Notes: generated by a model not told the origin, from the sequence alone. 64,000 bases of DNA from an uncultured Eubacterium sp. (GCA_948579355.1 CAPAOV010000014.1:1-64000); one strand, 5' to 3'; positions 50,579 through 60,571 are shown, numbered from the stretch's first letter. Program-made: numbers and translations.

Positions 50579-51643
50579 ATGGAAAAGGATTCAAATAAAA
50601 TAAAAGCGCTGGAAGCGGCGATTGCACAAATTGAAAAAAACTATGGACAGGGTTCCATTATGAAATTAGGAGATACCCGCCACATGCAGGTTGAGGCTGT
50701 GCCGACCGGTTCACTCAGTCTGGATTTGGCATTGGGTGTAGGGGGCATTCCCAAAGGCCGTATTATCGAGATATATGGTCCGGAGTCCAGTGGTAAGACG
50801 ACAGTTGCCCTGCATATGGTGGCCGAGGTACAGAAACAGGGCGGTATCGCCGGCTTTATTGACGCCGAGCATGCGCTCGACCCCGTTTATGCCAAGAACA
50901 TCGGTGTAAATATCGACGAGTTATACATATCCCAGCCGGACAGCGGAGAGCAGGCGATGGAGATTACGGAGACGATGGTGCGTTCCGGAGCAGTTGATAT
51001 CGTCATTGTGGACTCTGTGGCGGCGTTAGTGCCAAAGGCAGAGATTGACGGCGATATGGGAGACTCCCATGTCGGACTGCAGGCGCGTCTGATGAGTCAG
51101 GCGCTCCGCAAATTGACAAGTGTAATTAACAAATCCAATTGTACGGTTATTTTCATTAACCAGTTACGCGAGAAAATCGGCGTTATGTTTGGAAATCCGG
51201 AGACTACTACGGGCGGCCGGGCGCTGAAGTTCTATGCTTCCGTCCGCATGGATGTGAGAAGAATCGAGACATTGTCGCAGGCAGGAGAAAAGATTGGTAA
51301 CCGTGTTCGCGTCAAAGTAGTGAAGAACAAAGTTGCCCCGCCTTTTCAGGAGGCAGAGTTTGATATTATGTTTGGCAAGGGCATTTCACGCGAGGGCGAT
51401 TTGCTGGATTTGGCGGCAAAGAACGATATCATTCTTAAGAGCGGCGCATGGTATTCCTATCAGGGAGAGCGGATTGGACAGGGACGGGAGAACGCCAAGA
51501 AATATTTGATTGACCATCCGGACATATTCGCGCAGGTAGACGCCGCAGTGCGCTCCCAGTGTATGCCTCAGGCAGAGGACGGGCAGACGGAAGAGGCAGT
51601 AGAGGAAAAAGGCGCGGCTGCTAAATCAAAAAAGGATAAGTAA
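50579..51643 (+). CDS. recA: recombinase RecA
   Basis: The 354-residue RecA has the N-terminal ALEAAIAQIEKNYGQGSIM, Walker A GPESSGKTT, the Asp of Walker B in VDIVIVDSVAALVPKAEI, loop L1 GDSHVGLQARLMSQALRKL, and loop L2 INQLREKIGVMFGNPETTTGGRALK. Its acidic tail (EDGQTEEAVEEKG) is typical. It catalyses strand exchange and triggers LexA cleavage. Controlled by the LexA box at 50479; recX follows 5 bases later. Confidence 0.98.
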   Translation: MEKDSNKIKALEAAIAQIEKNYGQGSIMKLGDTRHMQVEAVPTGSLSLDLALGVGGIPKGRIIEIYGPESSGKTTVALHMVAEVQKQGGIAGFIDAEHALDPVYAKNIGVNIDELYISQPDSGEQAMEITETMVRSGAVDIVIVDSVAALVPKAEIDGDMGDSHVGLQARLMSQALRKLTSVINKSNCTVIFINQLREKIGVMFGNPETTTGGRALKFYASVRMDVRRIETLSQAGEKIGNRVRVKVVKNKVAPPFQEAEFDIMFGKGISREGDLLDLAAKNDIILKSGAWYSYQGERIGQGRENAKKYLIDHPDIFAQVDAAVRSQCMPQAEDGQTEEAVEEKGAAAKSKKDK

Positions 51644-51648
51644 TCCAT

Positions 51649-52176
51649 ATGTCAGAGAGAGAACAGGAACGAATGCTGCAGGAGATTCCCCTGCCGGAGC
51701 AGAAAGAATGTAAAAAAGCGGCAGAGCGGGCCATGAAGTTGCTGCTGCAGCAAGACCGCACCCGAAAGGAATTGCAGGACAGGCTGTACAGAGCCGGTTT
51801 TTCGGAGCGGGCGTCGGAATATGCGCTGGCCTATGTAGCGGGGTTCGGATATATTGATGACTTCCGCTATGCCTCCCGATACATTTCTTTCCAAAAAGAT
51901 AAACGGAGCTGCAAAGAGCTTCGTTACAAACTTTTGGACAAGGGTGTTGATTCGGAAGTGATTGCCGCTGCTTTTGAGCAGTACGGGCCGGAGGATGAGT
52001 ACGGGGCGATTCGCAGACTTTTGCAAAAGCGCTTAAAAGGGACAAAACTGATAGAGACAGACATTGAGGCGAAAAATAAAATCATAGCCTTTTTTGCCAG
52101 AAAAGGCTATGCTCTGTCCTCTGTAAAACGGGTTATGAAAGAGTGGGAAGAGACGGAAAGCAACGGAAGCTTATAA
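51649..52176 (+). CDS. recX: RecA regulator RecX
   Basis: The 175-residue helical protein has the repeated three-helix units of RecX: LLQQDRTRKELQDRLYRAGFSE, LAYVAGFGYIDDFRYASRYIS, and AFFARKGYALSSVKRVMKEW. RecX inhibits or modulates RecA filaments. It starts 5 bases after recA and shares its SOS promoter. Confidence 0.93.
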   Translation: MSEREQERMLQEIPLPEQKECKKAAERAMKLLLQQDRTRKELQDRLYRAGFSERASEYALAYVAGFGYIDDFRYASRYISFQKDKRSCKELRYKLLDKGVDSEVIAAAFEQYGPEDEYGAIRRLLQKRLKGTKLIETDIEAKNKIIAFFARKGYALSSVKRVMKEWEETESNGSL

Positions 52177-52203
52177 AGGGAAATAACAGTTATAAGTTTT
52201 TGG

Positions 52204-52232
52204 TTGCTTTTTGATTTGTCATTGTGTATAAT
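52204..52232 (+). promoter_or_regulatory. glmM promoter
   Basis: TTGCTT (52204-52209) and TATAAT (52227-52232), 17-base spacer, with TG just before the -10. Confidence 0.7.
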
Positions 52233-52308
52233 GTAGTACATATGGAGTTTTGGGAGAAGTGCGCCCAAATTTAGTTTTTTTGCCATGAATGGCGGATTGG
52301 AGTTTGAC

Positions 52309-53655
52309 ATGAAATACTTTGGAACGGATGGTTTTCGCGGTGAAGCAAATGTTACCCTGACTGTGGAACATGCATACAAAGTGGGACGTTTCTTAGGACA
52401 CTATTTTCAGAATGATGACCATGCGGTTCGTGTTGTAATAGGAAAGGATACACGATTGTCCGGTTATATGTTTGAGACGGCATTAGCCTCAGGATTGACT
52501 GCGAGCGGAGCGAGCGTGTACGAGCTGCATGTTACGACGACGCCCAGTGTTTCCTATTTGGTACGAAAAGAAAACTTTGATTGCGGAATAATGATTTCTG
52601 CCAGCCACAACCCTTACTATGATAACGGTATTAAAGTAATCAATGGTGAGGGACATAAGTTAGAGCCGGAAGTAGAAGAACAGATTGAAAAATATATAGA
52701 TGGAGAGATACCGGAATTACCGCTTGCAAAGCGTGAGAATATCGGCCGCTGCTTTGACTATACAAAGGGCCGCGACGAGTATATTCAATATTTAAAGAGT
52801 CTGGTAAAGAAGCCGTTTGACGGAAAGACTGTCGCTCTGGATTTATCGAACGGCTCTGCTTCCATGATTGCCAAAGATATTTTTGAGGAACTGGGGGCGC
52901 AGGTGATTGCCCGTCATGCCGAGCCGAATGGCATTAATATAAACCGTGAGTGTGGCTCGACGCATATTGAAGCGTTGCAGGCGCTGGTTTACGATACCGG
53001 AGCTGATATCGGTTTCGCCTATGATGGAGATGCCGACCGATGTCTGGCAGTGGACGACGATGGCAAGGTCATAGATGGAGACCATATTCTATTTCTGTGC
53101 GGGAAATATTTAAAGGAACAAGGAAAGCTGAAAGACGATACGGTTGTGACTACGGTAATGTCTAATATGGGACTTTACAAGGCTTTTGACAAGTTGGGAA
53201 TACGTTACGAGCAGACAGCGGTAGGCGATAAGTATGTCTGTGAAAATATGATGGCAAATGATTATAAGATAGGCGGCGAGCAGTCCGGTCACATTATTTT
53301 TAAGGAACATGCCGTGACGGGGGACGGCATCCTCACTTCGCTGATGGTTATGGAGGCGTGGATGCATTATGATAAGCCTCTCTCGGTGCTGACGAAAGAA
53401 CTTATCATATATCCGCAATTGCTTGTCAATGTAAAAGTAAAAGATAAAGTGGCGGCCAGAGATGACGCGGACGTACAGAAAGCGGCACGGGAAGTGACGG
53501 AAAACCTCGGTGAAAAAGGACGGCTGCTTCTTCGTGAAAGCGGCACGGAGCCGTTGATACGCGTCATGGTAGAGGCGGAGACAGATGAGATGTGTCGGGA
53601 GAACGTGGATTATATCGTTCAAGTGTTGAAGAAAAAAGGACACATAGTGGAATAA
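52309..53655 (+). CDS. glmM: phosphoglucosamine mutase
   Basis: The 448-residue enzyme interconverts glucosamine-6-phosphate and glucosamine-1-phosphate for wall precursor synthesis. It starts KYFGTDGFRGEAN, has the phosphoserine loop SASHNPYYDNGIK, the metal loop AYDGDADRC, the sugar loop GGEQSGHI and the C-terminal phosphate loop RESGTEPLIRVMVE. ATG 52309 has GGAG 8 bases upstream and a small hairpin GCCA-TGAA-TGGC (52282-52293) before it. Confidence 0.95.
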   Translation: MKYFGTDGFRGEANVTLTVEHAYKVGRFLGHYFQNDDHAVRVVIGKDTRLSGYMFETALASGLTASGASVYELHVTTTPSVSYLVRKENFDCGIMISASHNPYYDNGIKVINGEGHKLEPEVEEQIEKYIDGEIPELPLAKRENIGRCFDYTKGRDEYIQYLKSLVKKPFDGKTVALDLSNGSASMIAKDIFEELGAQVIARHAEPNGININRECGSTHIEALQALVYDTGADIGFAYDGDADRCLAVDDDGKVIDGDHILFLCGKYLKEQGKLKDDTVVTTVMSNMGLYKAFDKLGIRYEQTAVGDKYVCENMMANDYKIGGEQSGHIIFKEHAVTGDGILTSLMVMEAWMHYDKPLSVLTKELIIYPQLLVNVKVKDKVAARDDADVQKAAREVTENLGEKGRLLLRESGTEPLIRVMVEAETDEMCRENVDYIVQVLKKKGHIVE

Positions 53656-53676
53656 AAGACAAAAGGAGAATTCGAG

Positions 53677-54816
53677 ATGAAAGGTGCATTTTACACAGGA
53701 AAATACCGTAATGTATTTGCTGAACTGGGACATTCACAGGATGAAATTGACAAAAAGATAAAAGAAGCTTTTCATACCGTTTTTTACGGGCCAGAGGGTG
53801 AAAAATTTTATTTTGAATCCGGTGACGACATGGGGTATTTTGAGGATACCGGAAACTTTGACGCGAGGACAGAGGGAATGTCCTATGCGATGATGATGTG
53901 CGTGCAGATGGATATGAAAAATGAGTTTGACCGTGTATGGAAATGGGCGAGAACTTATATGTATATGGAGGATGGTTACAACAAAGGATATTTTGCCTGG
54001 TCGTGCAAGACAGACGGCACGAAAAATGACCACGGTCCGGCGCCTGACGGAGAAGAATTTTTCGCCATGTCACTGTTTTTTGCTTCCCACCGCTGGGGAG
54101 ACGGAGAGGGCATTTTCAATTATTCGCAGGAGGCAAAAAATATTTTGAGCGCCTGCGTTCATAATGGGGAAAAAGAGCCGGGCGACCCGATTATGGAGCC
54201 GGAGAACTATCTTATCCGTTTTATTCCAAGCCGCAAGTTCAGCGACCCGTCGTATCATTGCGCTCACTTCTATGAATTGTTCTCGTTGTGGGCAAATGAA
54301 GAAGACCGCCCGTTTTGGAAAAAGGCGGCAAAGGCAAGCCGTGAATATTTAAAACTTGCCTGCCATCCGGAGACGGGACTAGCTGCTGAATATGCTTATT
54401 ATGATGGCTCTCCTTATGATAAGGAGCATGATATTTTTGGCCGCCACGACTGGTTTTACAGCGACTCATATCGAGTAATTGCCAATCTTGGCTTAGATTA
54501 TGAATGGTTTGCCGCAGATGAGTGGAATGTAGAGAATAGTAATAAAATTCAGAAGTTTTTCTGCGAGACACATAAGGATGAAGAGTTTAAGATTTATGAG
54601 ATTGACGGTACGGTTATCGACCAGCCGGCGCTTCATCCGGTAGCGATTATTGCAACGAATGCGCAGGGGGCGCTGGCGGCTGACGGGCCGTACGCGGCAG
54701 AATGTGTGGAGCGTTTCTGGAATACGCCGCTTCGCACGGGAGAGCGGAGATACTACGATAATTGCCTGTATTTGTTTGCACTTCTGGCATTGAGCGGGAA
54801 CTATCGAATTTATTAA
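53677..54816 (+). CDS. intracellular GH8 enzyme, probable reducing-end xylose-releasing exo-oligoxylanase
   Basis: The 379-residue protein belongs to glycoside hydrolase family 8. The general acid Glu lies in DARTEGMSYAMMM, and PAPDGEEFFAMSLFFASHRWG carries a conserved Asp; GRHDWFYSDSYRVI is a further family segment. No signal peptide is present, so it works in the cytoplasm on imported oligosaccharides. The short, unsecreted form is closest to Rex-type enzymes that cut xylose from the reducing end. It lies 21 bases after glmM with no promoter visible between them, an odd place for a catabolic gene. Confidence 0.88.
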   Translation: MKGAFYTGKYRNVFAELGHSQDEIDKKIKEAFHTVFYGPEGEKFYFESGDDMGYFEDTGNFDARTEGMSYAMMMCVQMDMKNEFDRVWKWARTYMYMEDGYNKGYFAWSCKTDGTKNDHGPAPDGEEFFAMSLFFASHRWGDGEGIFNYSQEAKNILSACVHNGEKEPGDPIMEPENYLIRFIPSRKFSDPSYHCAHFYELFSLWANEEDRPFWKKAAKASREYLKLACHPETGLAAEYAYYDGSPYDKEHDIFGRHDWFYSDSYRVIANLGLDYEWFAADEWNVENSNKIQKFFCETHKDEEFKIYEIDGTVIDQPALHPVAIIATNAQGALAADGPYAAECVERFWNTPLRTGERRYYDNCLYLFALLALSGNYRIY

Positions 54817-54844
54817 ATATAATTTATAATCGGAGGAAAGTAAA

Positions 54845-56158
54845 ATGAGTTACACAGTTGAGAATTTAGAAAAAAGTATGGCAAAATTGACAATTACGGT
54901 AAGCGCTGAGGACTTTGAGACAGCTATGGTGAAATCATTCAATAAGAATAAAAACAGTATCAGCATTCAGGGTTTCCGCAAAGGGAAAGCTCCGCGCAAA
55001 ATGGTTGAGAAGTTATATGGGCCGGAAGTGTTCTATGAAGACGCTGCAAATTTTGCCATTCCGGATGCCTATGAAGAGGCAGCCAAAGACAGCGGGCTTG
55101 AGATTGTGTCCCGTCCGGAGATTGACGTGGTAGACATTGGCAAGGGCAAAGAGTTTGTGTTCTCCGCTACTGTGGCGTTAAAGCCGGAAGTGACGCTCGG
55201 TGAGTACAAGGGGCTTGAAGTTGAGAAGAAAGTTGTAAAAATTATGGCAGCGGATGTCAACGCAGAACTGGAAAAAGTTCGTGAGCAGAACAGCCGTATG
55301 GTAACAGTAGACAATCGCGGAATTAAAAAGGATGATACAGCCGTTATTGATTTTGAAGGTTTTGTAGACGGAGAAGCTTTTGCAGGAGGAAAGGGAGAAG
55401 ATTATCCGTTAGTAATCGGCAGCCATTCGTTTATTGATGATTTTGAAGACCAGTTGATTGGTAAGAAAACCGGCGATGAGGTAGAAGTCAATGTAAGTTT
55501 TCCGGAGGAATATCACGAGGCTTCCCTGAAAGGAAAACCGGCGCTGTTTAAGGTTACTATAAAGGAAATTAAAAATAAAGAACTTCCGAAGCTCGATGAT
55601 GAATTTGCGAGTGAAGTATCTGAATTTGAGACACTGAAAGACTACAAAGCAAGTGTGAAGAAGTCGCTCACCGAAAAGAGAAAAGAAGAAGTTAAGAGAG
55701 AGAAAGAAAACGAAGTAATCGAAAAAGCCATCGAAAATATTTCAGTAGAAATACCAGAAGCGATGATTGATGAACAGGTACAGCAGATGGTACAGGAATT
55801 TGCTTCCCGCATTTCCGGTCAGGGCATTTCCTTTGAACAGTATATGCAGATGACAGGAATGACGCCGAATGCCCTTATGGGTCAGATGAAGCCGGAAGCC
55901 GAGAAACGCATTAAAACGAGATTGACGTTGGAGGCCATTGTCAAGGCAGAGGGAATTAAAGCATCGGATAAAGAAATTGAGGCGGAGATGGAAAAGATGG
56001 CCGCTATGTATCAGATGGAAGTTGACAAAGTCAAAGAGATGATGGGTGAGACGGAGAGAGAACAGATTGCGATGGACGTGGCGGTTCAGAAAGCAGTAGA
56101 CTTGATAGTTAAAAATGCAGTAGAGGTTGAAAAGAGCGAAGAAGAGAAAGAAGAGTAA
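54845..56158 (+). CDS. tig: trigger factor
   Basis: The 437-residue ribosome-bound chaperone has the N-terminal binding domain with the signature QGFRKGKAPRKMVEKLYG, the peptidyl-prolyl isomerase domain (about 150-235: DTAVIDFEGFVDGEAFAGGKGEDYPLVIGS in parts), and the helical C-terminal arms (EIPEAMIDEQVQQMVQEFASRI). It ends with an acidic tail. CGGAGG precedes ATG 54845. It leads the tig-clpP-clpX-lon-engB cluster. Confidence 0.96.
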   Translation: MSYTVENLEKSMAKLTITVSAEDFETAMVKSFNKNKNSISIQGFRKGKAPRKMVEKLYGPEVFYEDAANFAIPDAYEEAAKDSGLEIVSRPEIDVVDIGKGKEFVFSATVALKPEVTLGEYKGLEVEKKVVKIMAADVNAELEKVREQNSRMVTVDNRGIKKDDTAVIDFEGFVDGEAFAGGKGEDYPLVIGSHSFIDDFEDQLIGKKTGDEVEVNVSFPEEYHEASLKGKPALFKVTIKEIKNKELPKLDDEFASEVSEFETLKDYKASVKKSLTEKRKEEVKREKENEVIEKAIENISVEIPEAMIDEQVQQMVQEFASRISGQGISFEQYMQMTGMTPNALMGQMKPEAEKRIKTRLTLEAIVKAEGIKASDKEIEAEMEKMAAMYQMEVDKVKEMMGETEREQIAMDVAVQKAVDLIVKNAVEVEKSEEEKEE

Positions 56159-56192
56159 TAAATTATAAAAATGGATTGGAGGTATCGAGGTT

Positions 56193-56798
56193 ATGGCACT
56201 AGTACCTTATGTCATTGAGCAGACGAGCCGCGGCGGCGAGCGTTCCTATGATATTTATTCCCGCCTGCTCAAGGAGCGGATTATATTTTTAGCGGACGAA
56301 GTTAATGACCAGACGGCAAGTCTTGTAGTGGCTCAGCTTTTGTTTTTAGAATCAGAGGACCCCAATAAGGATATTCAGTTATATATTAATAGTCCGGGCG
56401 GTTCTGTTACGGCAGGTATGGCAATCTATGATACGATGAATTATGTCAAATGCGATGTGTCGACGATTTGTATCGGTCTGGCAGCCAGCATGGGAGCATT
56501 TTTGCTCTCCAGCGGGGCAAAAGGAAAGCGTTTTGCCTTGCCGAATGCCGAGGTTATGATACATCAGCCATCGGGCGGCGCCAAAGGACAGGCAACGGAA
56601 ATTCAGATTGTTGCCGAGAATATACTGAAGACAAAGAAAAAGTTGAATGAGATTTTAGCAGCAAACACGGGTCAGACCGTAGAGAAAGTAACAGAGGACA
56701 CGGAGCGCGATAATTTTATGAGCGCGGAAGAGGCCAAAGAGTACGGTTTGATTGATGAAATTGTTGTCAATCGAAGTGAAACGGAAGAGAAACAATAG
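56193..56798 (+). CDS. clpP: ClpP protease proteolytic subunit
   Basis: The 201-residue serine peptidase has the catalytic Ser in LAASMGAFLLSSG, the His in EVMIHQPSGGAKGQATE and the Asp in TERDNFM. The N-terminal axial loop begins ALVPYVIEQTSRGGERSYDIYSRLLKER (shown in parts). It forms a 14-mer with ClpX or ClpC as unfoldase. GGAGG precedes the start. Confidence 0.97.
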   Translation: MALVPYVIEQTSRGGERSYDIYSRLLKERIIFLADEVNDQTASLVVAQLLFLESEDPNKDIQLYINSPGGSVTAGMAIYDTMNYVKCDVSTICIGLAASMGAFLLSSGAKGKRFALPNAEVMIHQPSGGAKGQATEIQIVAENILKTKKKLNEILAANTGQTVEKVTEDTERDNFMSAEEAKEYGLIDEIVVNRSETEEKQ

Positions 56799-56804
56799 AC
56801 TAAT

Positions 56805-56834
56805 AAAATGGTGCCGCAGTGCTGGCGCCATTTT
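56805..56834 (+). terminator. weak terminator-like hairpin between clpP and clpX
   Basis: AAAATGGTGCC (56805-56815) pairs with GGCGCCATTTT (56824-56834) with one G-U pair; only four T residues at the arm end, so read-through into clpX is likely. Confidence 0.5.
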
Positions 56835-56872
56835 GCAGTATGATGGAAAAGAATAAGAATGCTTATTAAGTA

Positions 56873-56905
56873 AATGTGAACAGTGTTTACATTGCAGAAA
56901 CGAGG
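56873..56905 (+). promoter_or_regulatory. hairpin plus extended Shine-Dalgarno before clpX
   Basis: AATGTGAAC (56873-56881) pairs with GTTTACATT (56885-56893), one G-U pair and a 3-base loop. GCAGAAACGAGG follows, with ATG at 56912. Bases 56885-56905 closely match 47042-47062 upstream of the small gene at 47068. Confidence 0.55.
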
Positions 56906-56911
56906 TTAATT

Positions 56912-58228
56912 ATGGCTGGAAAAATGAATGACAATATACCGATACTTCATTGCTCCTTTTGCGGTAAAACGGAAAAGCAGGTGCAAAAGCTGATTGCCGG
57001 CCCCAGCGGCGTTTATATTTGCGATGAATGTGTTGATATTTGCGACGAGATTTTAGCAGAGGAATTTGAGGAAAAATATGAGGCCGAAGCAGAGGAAAAT
57101 GAAATTAATCTTCTGAAACCGAAAGAAATTAAAGAATTTCTGGATGAATATGTAGTGGGGCAGGAAGAGGCCAAGAGGGCGTTGTCGGTAGCGGTTTACA
57201 ACCATTATAAACGAATTTTGGCAGGAAAAGATATGGATGTCGAATTACAGAAAAGTAACATCCTCATGGTTGGGCCAACCGGTTCCGGAAAAACATATCT
57301 GGCACAAACATTGGCTAAAATATTGAATGTACCGTTTGCTATCGCAGACGCTACAACATTGACAGAGGCCGGATATGTCGGGGAAGATGTGGAAAACATT
57401 TTGCTCAAGATTATTCAGGCGGCGGATTATGATATCAAACGCGCAGAGTATGGAATCGTCTACTTGGACGAGATAGATAAAATTACAAAAAAGGCAGAAA
57501 ATGTATCGATTACAAGGGATGTGTCCGGCGAGGGCGTACAGCAGGCGTTGTTAAAAATTCTCGAGGGAACGGAAGCAAGCGTGCCTCCGCAGGGAGGAAG
57601 AAAGCACCCGCAGCAGGAATTTTTTCATATTGATACAAGTAATATTCTCTTTATCTGCGGCGGTGCGTTTGATGGTCTGGATAAGATTATCAGTTCCCGC
57701 ATTGACAAGAAGTCCATTGGTTTTAACGCAGATATCGTTGATTCGACGGAGCAGAATATAGGGGAGCTGTTTAAACAGGCGCTGCCACAGGATTTTGTGA
57801 AATTCGGCCTGATACCAGAATTTATCGGCCGTGTGCCAGTCACGGTTGCGCTTGATTTGTTGGACGAGGAGGCGCTGAAAGAAATACTCACAAGGCCGAA
57901 GAATGCGATTACCAAACAGTATCAGAAACTTTTGTCGCTGGATGGCGTCAAACTTACTTTTGATGAAGATGCGATTACGGAAGTGGCGCGTTTATCCAAT
58001 GAAAGAAAAACAGGTGCGCGCGGGCTTCGGGCAATTTTGGAAACCAGTATGATGGATTACATGTTTGAGCTTCCATCGCGGGAGGAAGTTTCCGAGTGCA
58101 TTATTACGAAAGAAGTAATACAGGGCTCCGGCGCTCCGAAATATCTTGCTGCCGGCGGGGACGAAGTACCTATGTTGCAATTAGAAGATTCGGCTGTGGC
58201 GCGGGCAAAGAGCGAAGAGAGCGCTTAA
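56912..58228 (+). CDS. clpX: ATP-dependent Clp protease ATP-binding subunit ClpX
   Basis: The 438-residue AAA+ unfoldase begins with the four-Cys zinc domain (CSFCGKT and CDECVDIC). It has Walker A GPTGSGKT, Walker B VYLDEIDKI, the pore motif GYVGEDV, the ClpP-binding IGF-type loop in KKSIGFNAD, and sensor 2 GARGLRAI. ATG 56912 is preferred to the open frame from 56876, which would run through the hairpin. Confidence 0.97.
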   Translation: MAGKMNDNIPILHCSFCGKTEKQVQKLIAGPSGVYICDECVDICDEILAEEFEEKYEAEAEENEINLLKPKEIKEFLDEYVVGQEEAKRALSVAVYNHYKRILAGKDMDVELQKSNILMVGPTGSGKTYLAQTLAKILNVPFAIADATTLTEAGYVGEDVENILLKIIQAADYDIKRAEYGIVYLDEIDKITKKAENVSITRDVSGEGVQQALLKILEGTEASVPPQGGRKHPQQEFFHIDTSNILFICGGAFDGLDKIISSRIDKKSIGFNADIVDSTEQNIGELFKQALPQDFVKFGLIPEFIGRVPVTVALDLLDEEALKEILTRPKNAITKQYQKLLSLDGVKLTFDEDAITEVARLSNERKTGARGLRAILETSMMDYMFELPSREEVSECIITKEVIQGSGAPKYLAAGGDEVPMLQLEDSAVARAKSEESA

Positions 58229-58255
58229 AACAGAGAATAGATAGGATTGAGAGAC

Positions 58256-60571
58256 ATGAAGGAACAGCAAATGAAAACCATGCCAATTCTGGCATTGCGG
58301 GGAATGACGCTATTGCCGGGGATGCTTGTGCATTTAGACATCAGCAGGGGCATAACGAAAAAGGCAATTGAAGAGGCCATGGAGGGGGATAGAATGGTTT
58401 TTATCACGCTTCAGCGGGATGAAACAATTGAATCGCCATCCTATTATGACCTCAATGAAATTGGTGTGATTGCTAAAATCCGGCAGGAACTGCGGACGAA
58501 AGGCAGTAGTATTCGGGTTATGCTCGCAACAAAACAACGTGGGAATCTGTTAAGCTTGAATCAAACGAAACCATTTCTAATGGGGGATATAATGCCCTCG
58601 GAATGGGAAGAGGAGATGGGCTGCATTGGAGAGAATGAACAGGCTGCAATGTGTCGTGATTTGTGGGATATTTATGGCATCTATCTGAACGAATATCCGC
58701 GTGCGGGGCGCAGCGCAATTGAGCAGATACGAAAGACAGAAGATGTGAGTGCTTTGACAGATATGATTGCCATGCACATTAACATGGATTACCTGAAACG
58801 TCAGGAGATTTTAGAGTGCGTGGATTTGCAGCAACGCTATGAGATGGTATCCCATTATTTGCTCGACGAGATAGATATCGCCCGCATTCGTGAGTCCTAT
58901 CGTAACAAAGTAAAGGAAGAAGTAGATAAGAATCAAAAAGAATATTTTTTGCGTGAGCAGATGAAAGTAATCCGTCAGGAGCTTGGAAGTGAATCGCCTG
59001 ACAAGTGGATTGATAAATATCGCCAACAGTTAGGAGAATTGATTTGCAGTGAAGAAGTAAGCCAGCGAATCGAAGAGGAAATCAACCGTTTAGAGAGCAT
59101 ATCTACTAATTCCAGCGAGCATATTGTCGCGCGCAATTATATAGAAACCCTGTTGGCTTTGCCGTGGGATAAGTCTTCCGAAGATAACAACGATATTTTA
59201 CGGGCGGAAGATATTTTGGAAGAAGACCATTATGGGCTTCAAAAGGTGAAAGAAAGAATATTAGAGTTTTTAGCTGTACGCAGTCTGACAGAACGGGCGG
59301 AAAGTCCGATTCTTTGTCTGGTAGGGGCGCCGGGAACAGGAAAGACGTCTATTGCCAAGTCAGTGGCAAGAGCGTTGGATAAAGAATATATCCGCATATG
59401 TCTGGGAGGCGTTCGCGACGAGGCGGAAATACGCGGACACCGCCGCACCTATGTGGGGTCCTTGCCGGGACGTTTTATTGATGGACTGAAAAAGGCGAAA
59501 GTTAAAAATCCGCTTATGCTTCTGGATGAGATTGATAAAGTAGGGAGCGACCATCGGGGAGATACGGCATCGGCGCTGCTGGAAGTGTTGGATTCGGAGC
59601 AGAATGCGAACTTTGTCGACCATTATGTGGAACTTCCGGTGGATTTGTCGGATGTGCTGTTTTTTTGTACCGCCAATACAACCGAAACTATTCCGCGTCC
59701 ACTGCTTGACCGTATGGAGGTGATTCATATTTCCGGTTATACGGAAAATGAGCGTTTCCATATTGGCAAGGATTATCTGATTCCTAAACAACTGCATAAA
59801 CACGGACTGTTGAAAAAGCAGTTAAATATTGGCGACGCCGGACTTCGGGCTATCATTACCCATTATACAAAGGAGGCTGGCGTTCGCGGGCTGGAGCGCC
59901 AGATTGGAGCAGTCTGCCGTAAGGCGGCGAGAAGAATCCTTTCCGGCGAGGAGGGAACGATTCGTGTCAATTCCCGCAATATCGAGGATTTCCTTGGCAA
60001 GAAGAAGTACCGCGTCGACGAGGCGAATAAAAAAGATGATATTGGGATTGTGCGCGGACTGGCATGGACACAGGTCGGCGGAGATACACTGGAAGTTGAA
60101 GTCAATACGATGCCGGGAAAAGGCAAGCTGCAGTTGACAGGACAATTGGGCGATGTGATGAAAGAATCGGCACAGATTGCCCTGAGTTTAGTACGCTCTC
60201 TCCTGCCAAAAGAGGAAGAGTTCATAAAGGGGCATGATTTTCATCTTCATGTACCGGCCGGTGCAGTTCCGAAAGACGGGCCATCCGCCGGTGTGACAAT
60301 GACGACGGCATTGTATTCGGTAATTAGTGAGCGCAAAGTGGACGCCAAAGTAGCGATGACAGGCGAGATTACACTGCGCGGCCGTGTTCTGGCAATCGGA
60401 GGATTGAAAGAAAAATTACTGGCGGCACGGATTGCGGGGATGAAAAAAGTAATCGTCCCGAAAGAGAACAGGCCGGATGTGGAAGAGTTAGAGGAAGAGA
60501 TAACAGAGGGAATAACCATTTTCTACGCAGACAGGATAGCGGATGTTCTGAAAGTGGCATTGGTGGATTGA
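58256..60571 (+). CDS. lon: ATP-dependent protease Lon
   Basis: The 771-residue protease has the LonN substrate-binding domain (PILALRGMTLLPGMLVHLDIS), a coiled-coil linker (ending EQMKVIRQELG), AAA with Walker A GAPGTGKT and Walker B LMLLDEIDKVG, and the Ser-Lys protease domain: PKDGPSAGVTM holds the active Ser and ITLRGRVLAIGGLKEKLLAA the Lys. The start is ATG 58256; the TTG at 58247 is also in frame. It is 27 bases after clpX. Confidence 0.97.
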   Translation: MKEQQMKTMPILALRGMTLLPGMLVHLDISRGITKKAIEEAMEGDRMVFITLQRDETIESPSYYDLNEIGVIAKIRQELRTKGSSIRVMLATKQRGNLLSLNQTKPFLMGDIMPSEWEEEMGCIGENEQAAMCRDLWDIYGIYLNEYPRAGRSAIEQIRKTEDVSALTDMIAMHINMDYLKRQEILECVDLQQRYEMVSHYLLDEIDIARIRESYRNKVKEEVDKNQKEYFLREQMKVIRQELGSESPDKWIDKYRQQLGELICSEEVSQRIEEEINRLESISTNSSEHIVARNYIETLLALPWDKSSEDNNDILRAEDILEEDHYGLQKVKERILEFLAVRSLTERAESPILCLVGAPGTGKTSIAKSVARALDKEYIRICLGGVRDEAEIRGHRRTYVGSLPGRFIDGLKKAKVKNPLMLLDEIDKVGSDHRGDTASALLEVLDSEQNANFVDHYVELPVDLSDVLFFCTANTTETIPRPLLDRMEVIHISGYTENERFHIGKDYLIPKQLHKHGLLKKQLNIGDAGLRAIITHYTKEAGVRGLERQIGAVCRKAARRILSGEEGTIRVNSRNIEDFLGKKKYRVDEANKKDDIGIVRGLAWTQVGGDTLEVEVNTMPGKGKLQLTGQLGDVMKESAQIALSLVRSLLPKEEEFIKGHDFHLHVPAGAVPKDGPSAGVTMTTALYSVISERKVDAKVAMTGEITLRGRVLAIGGLKEKLLAARIAGMKKVIVPKENRPDVEELEEEITEGITIFYADRIADVLKVALVD

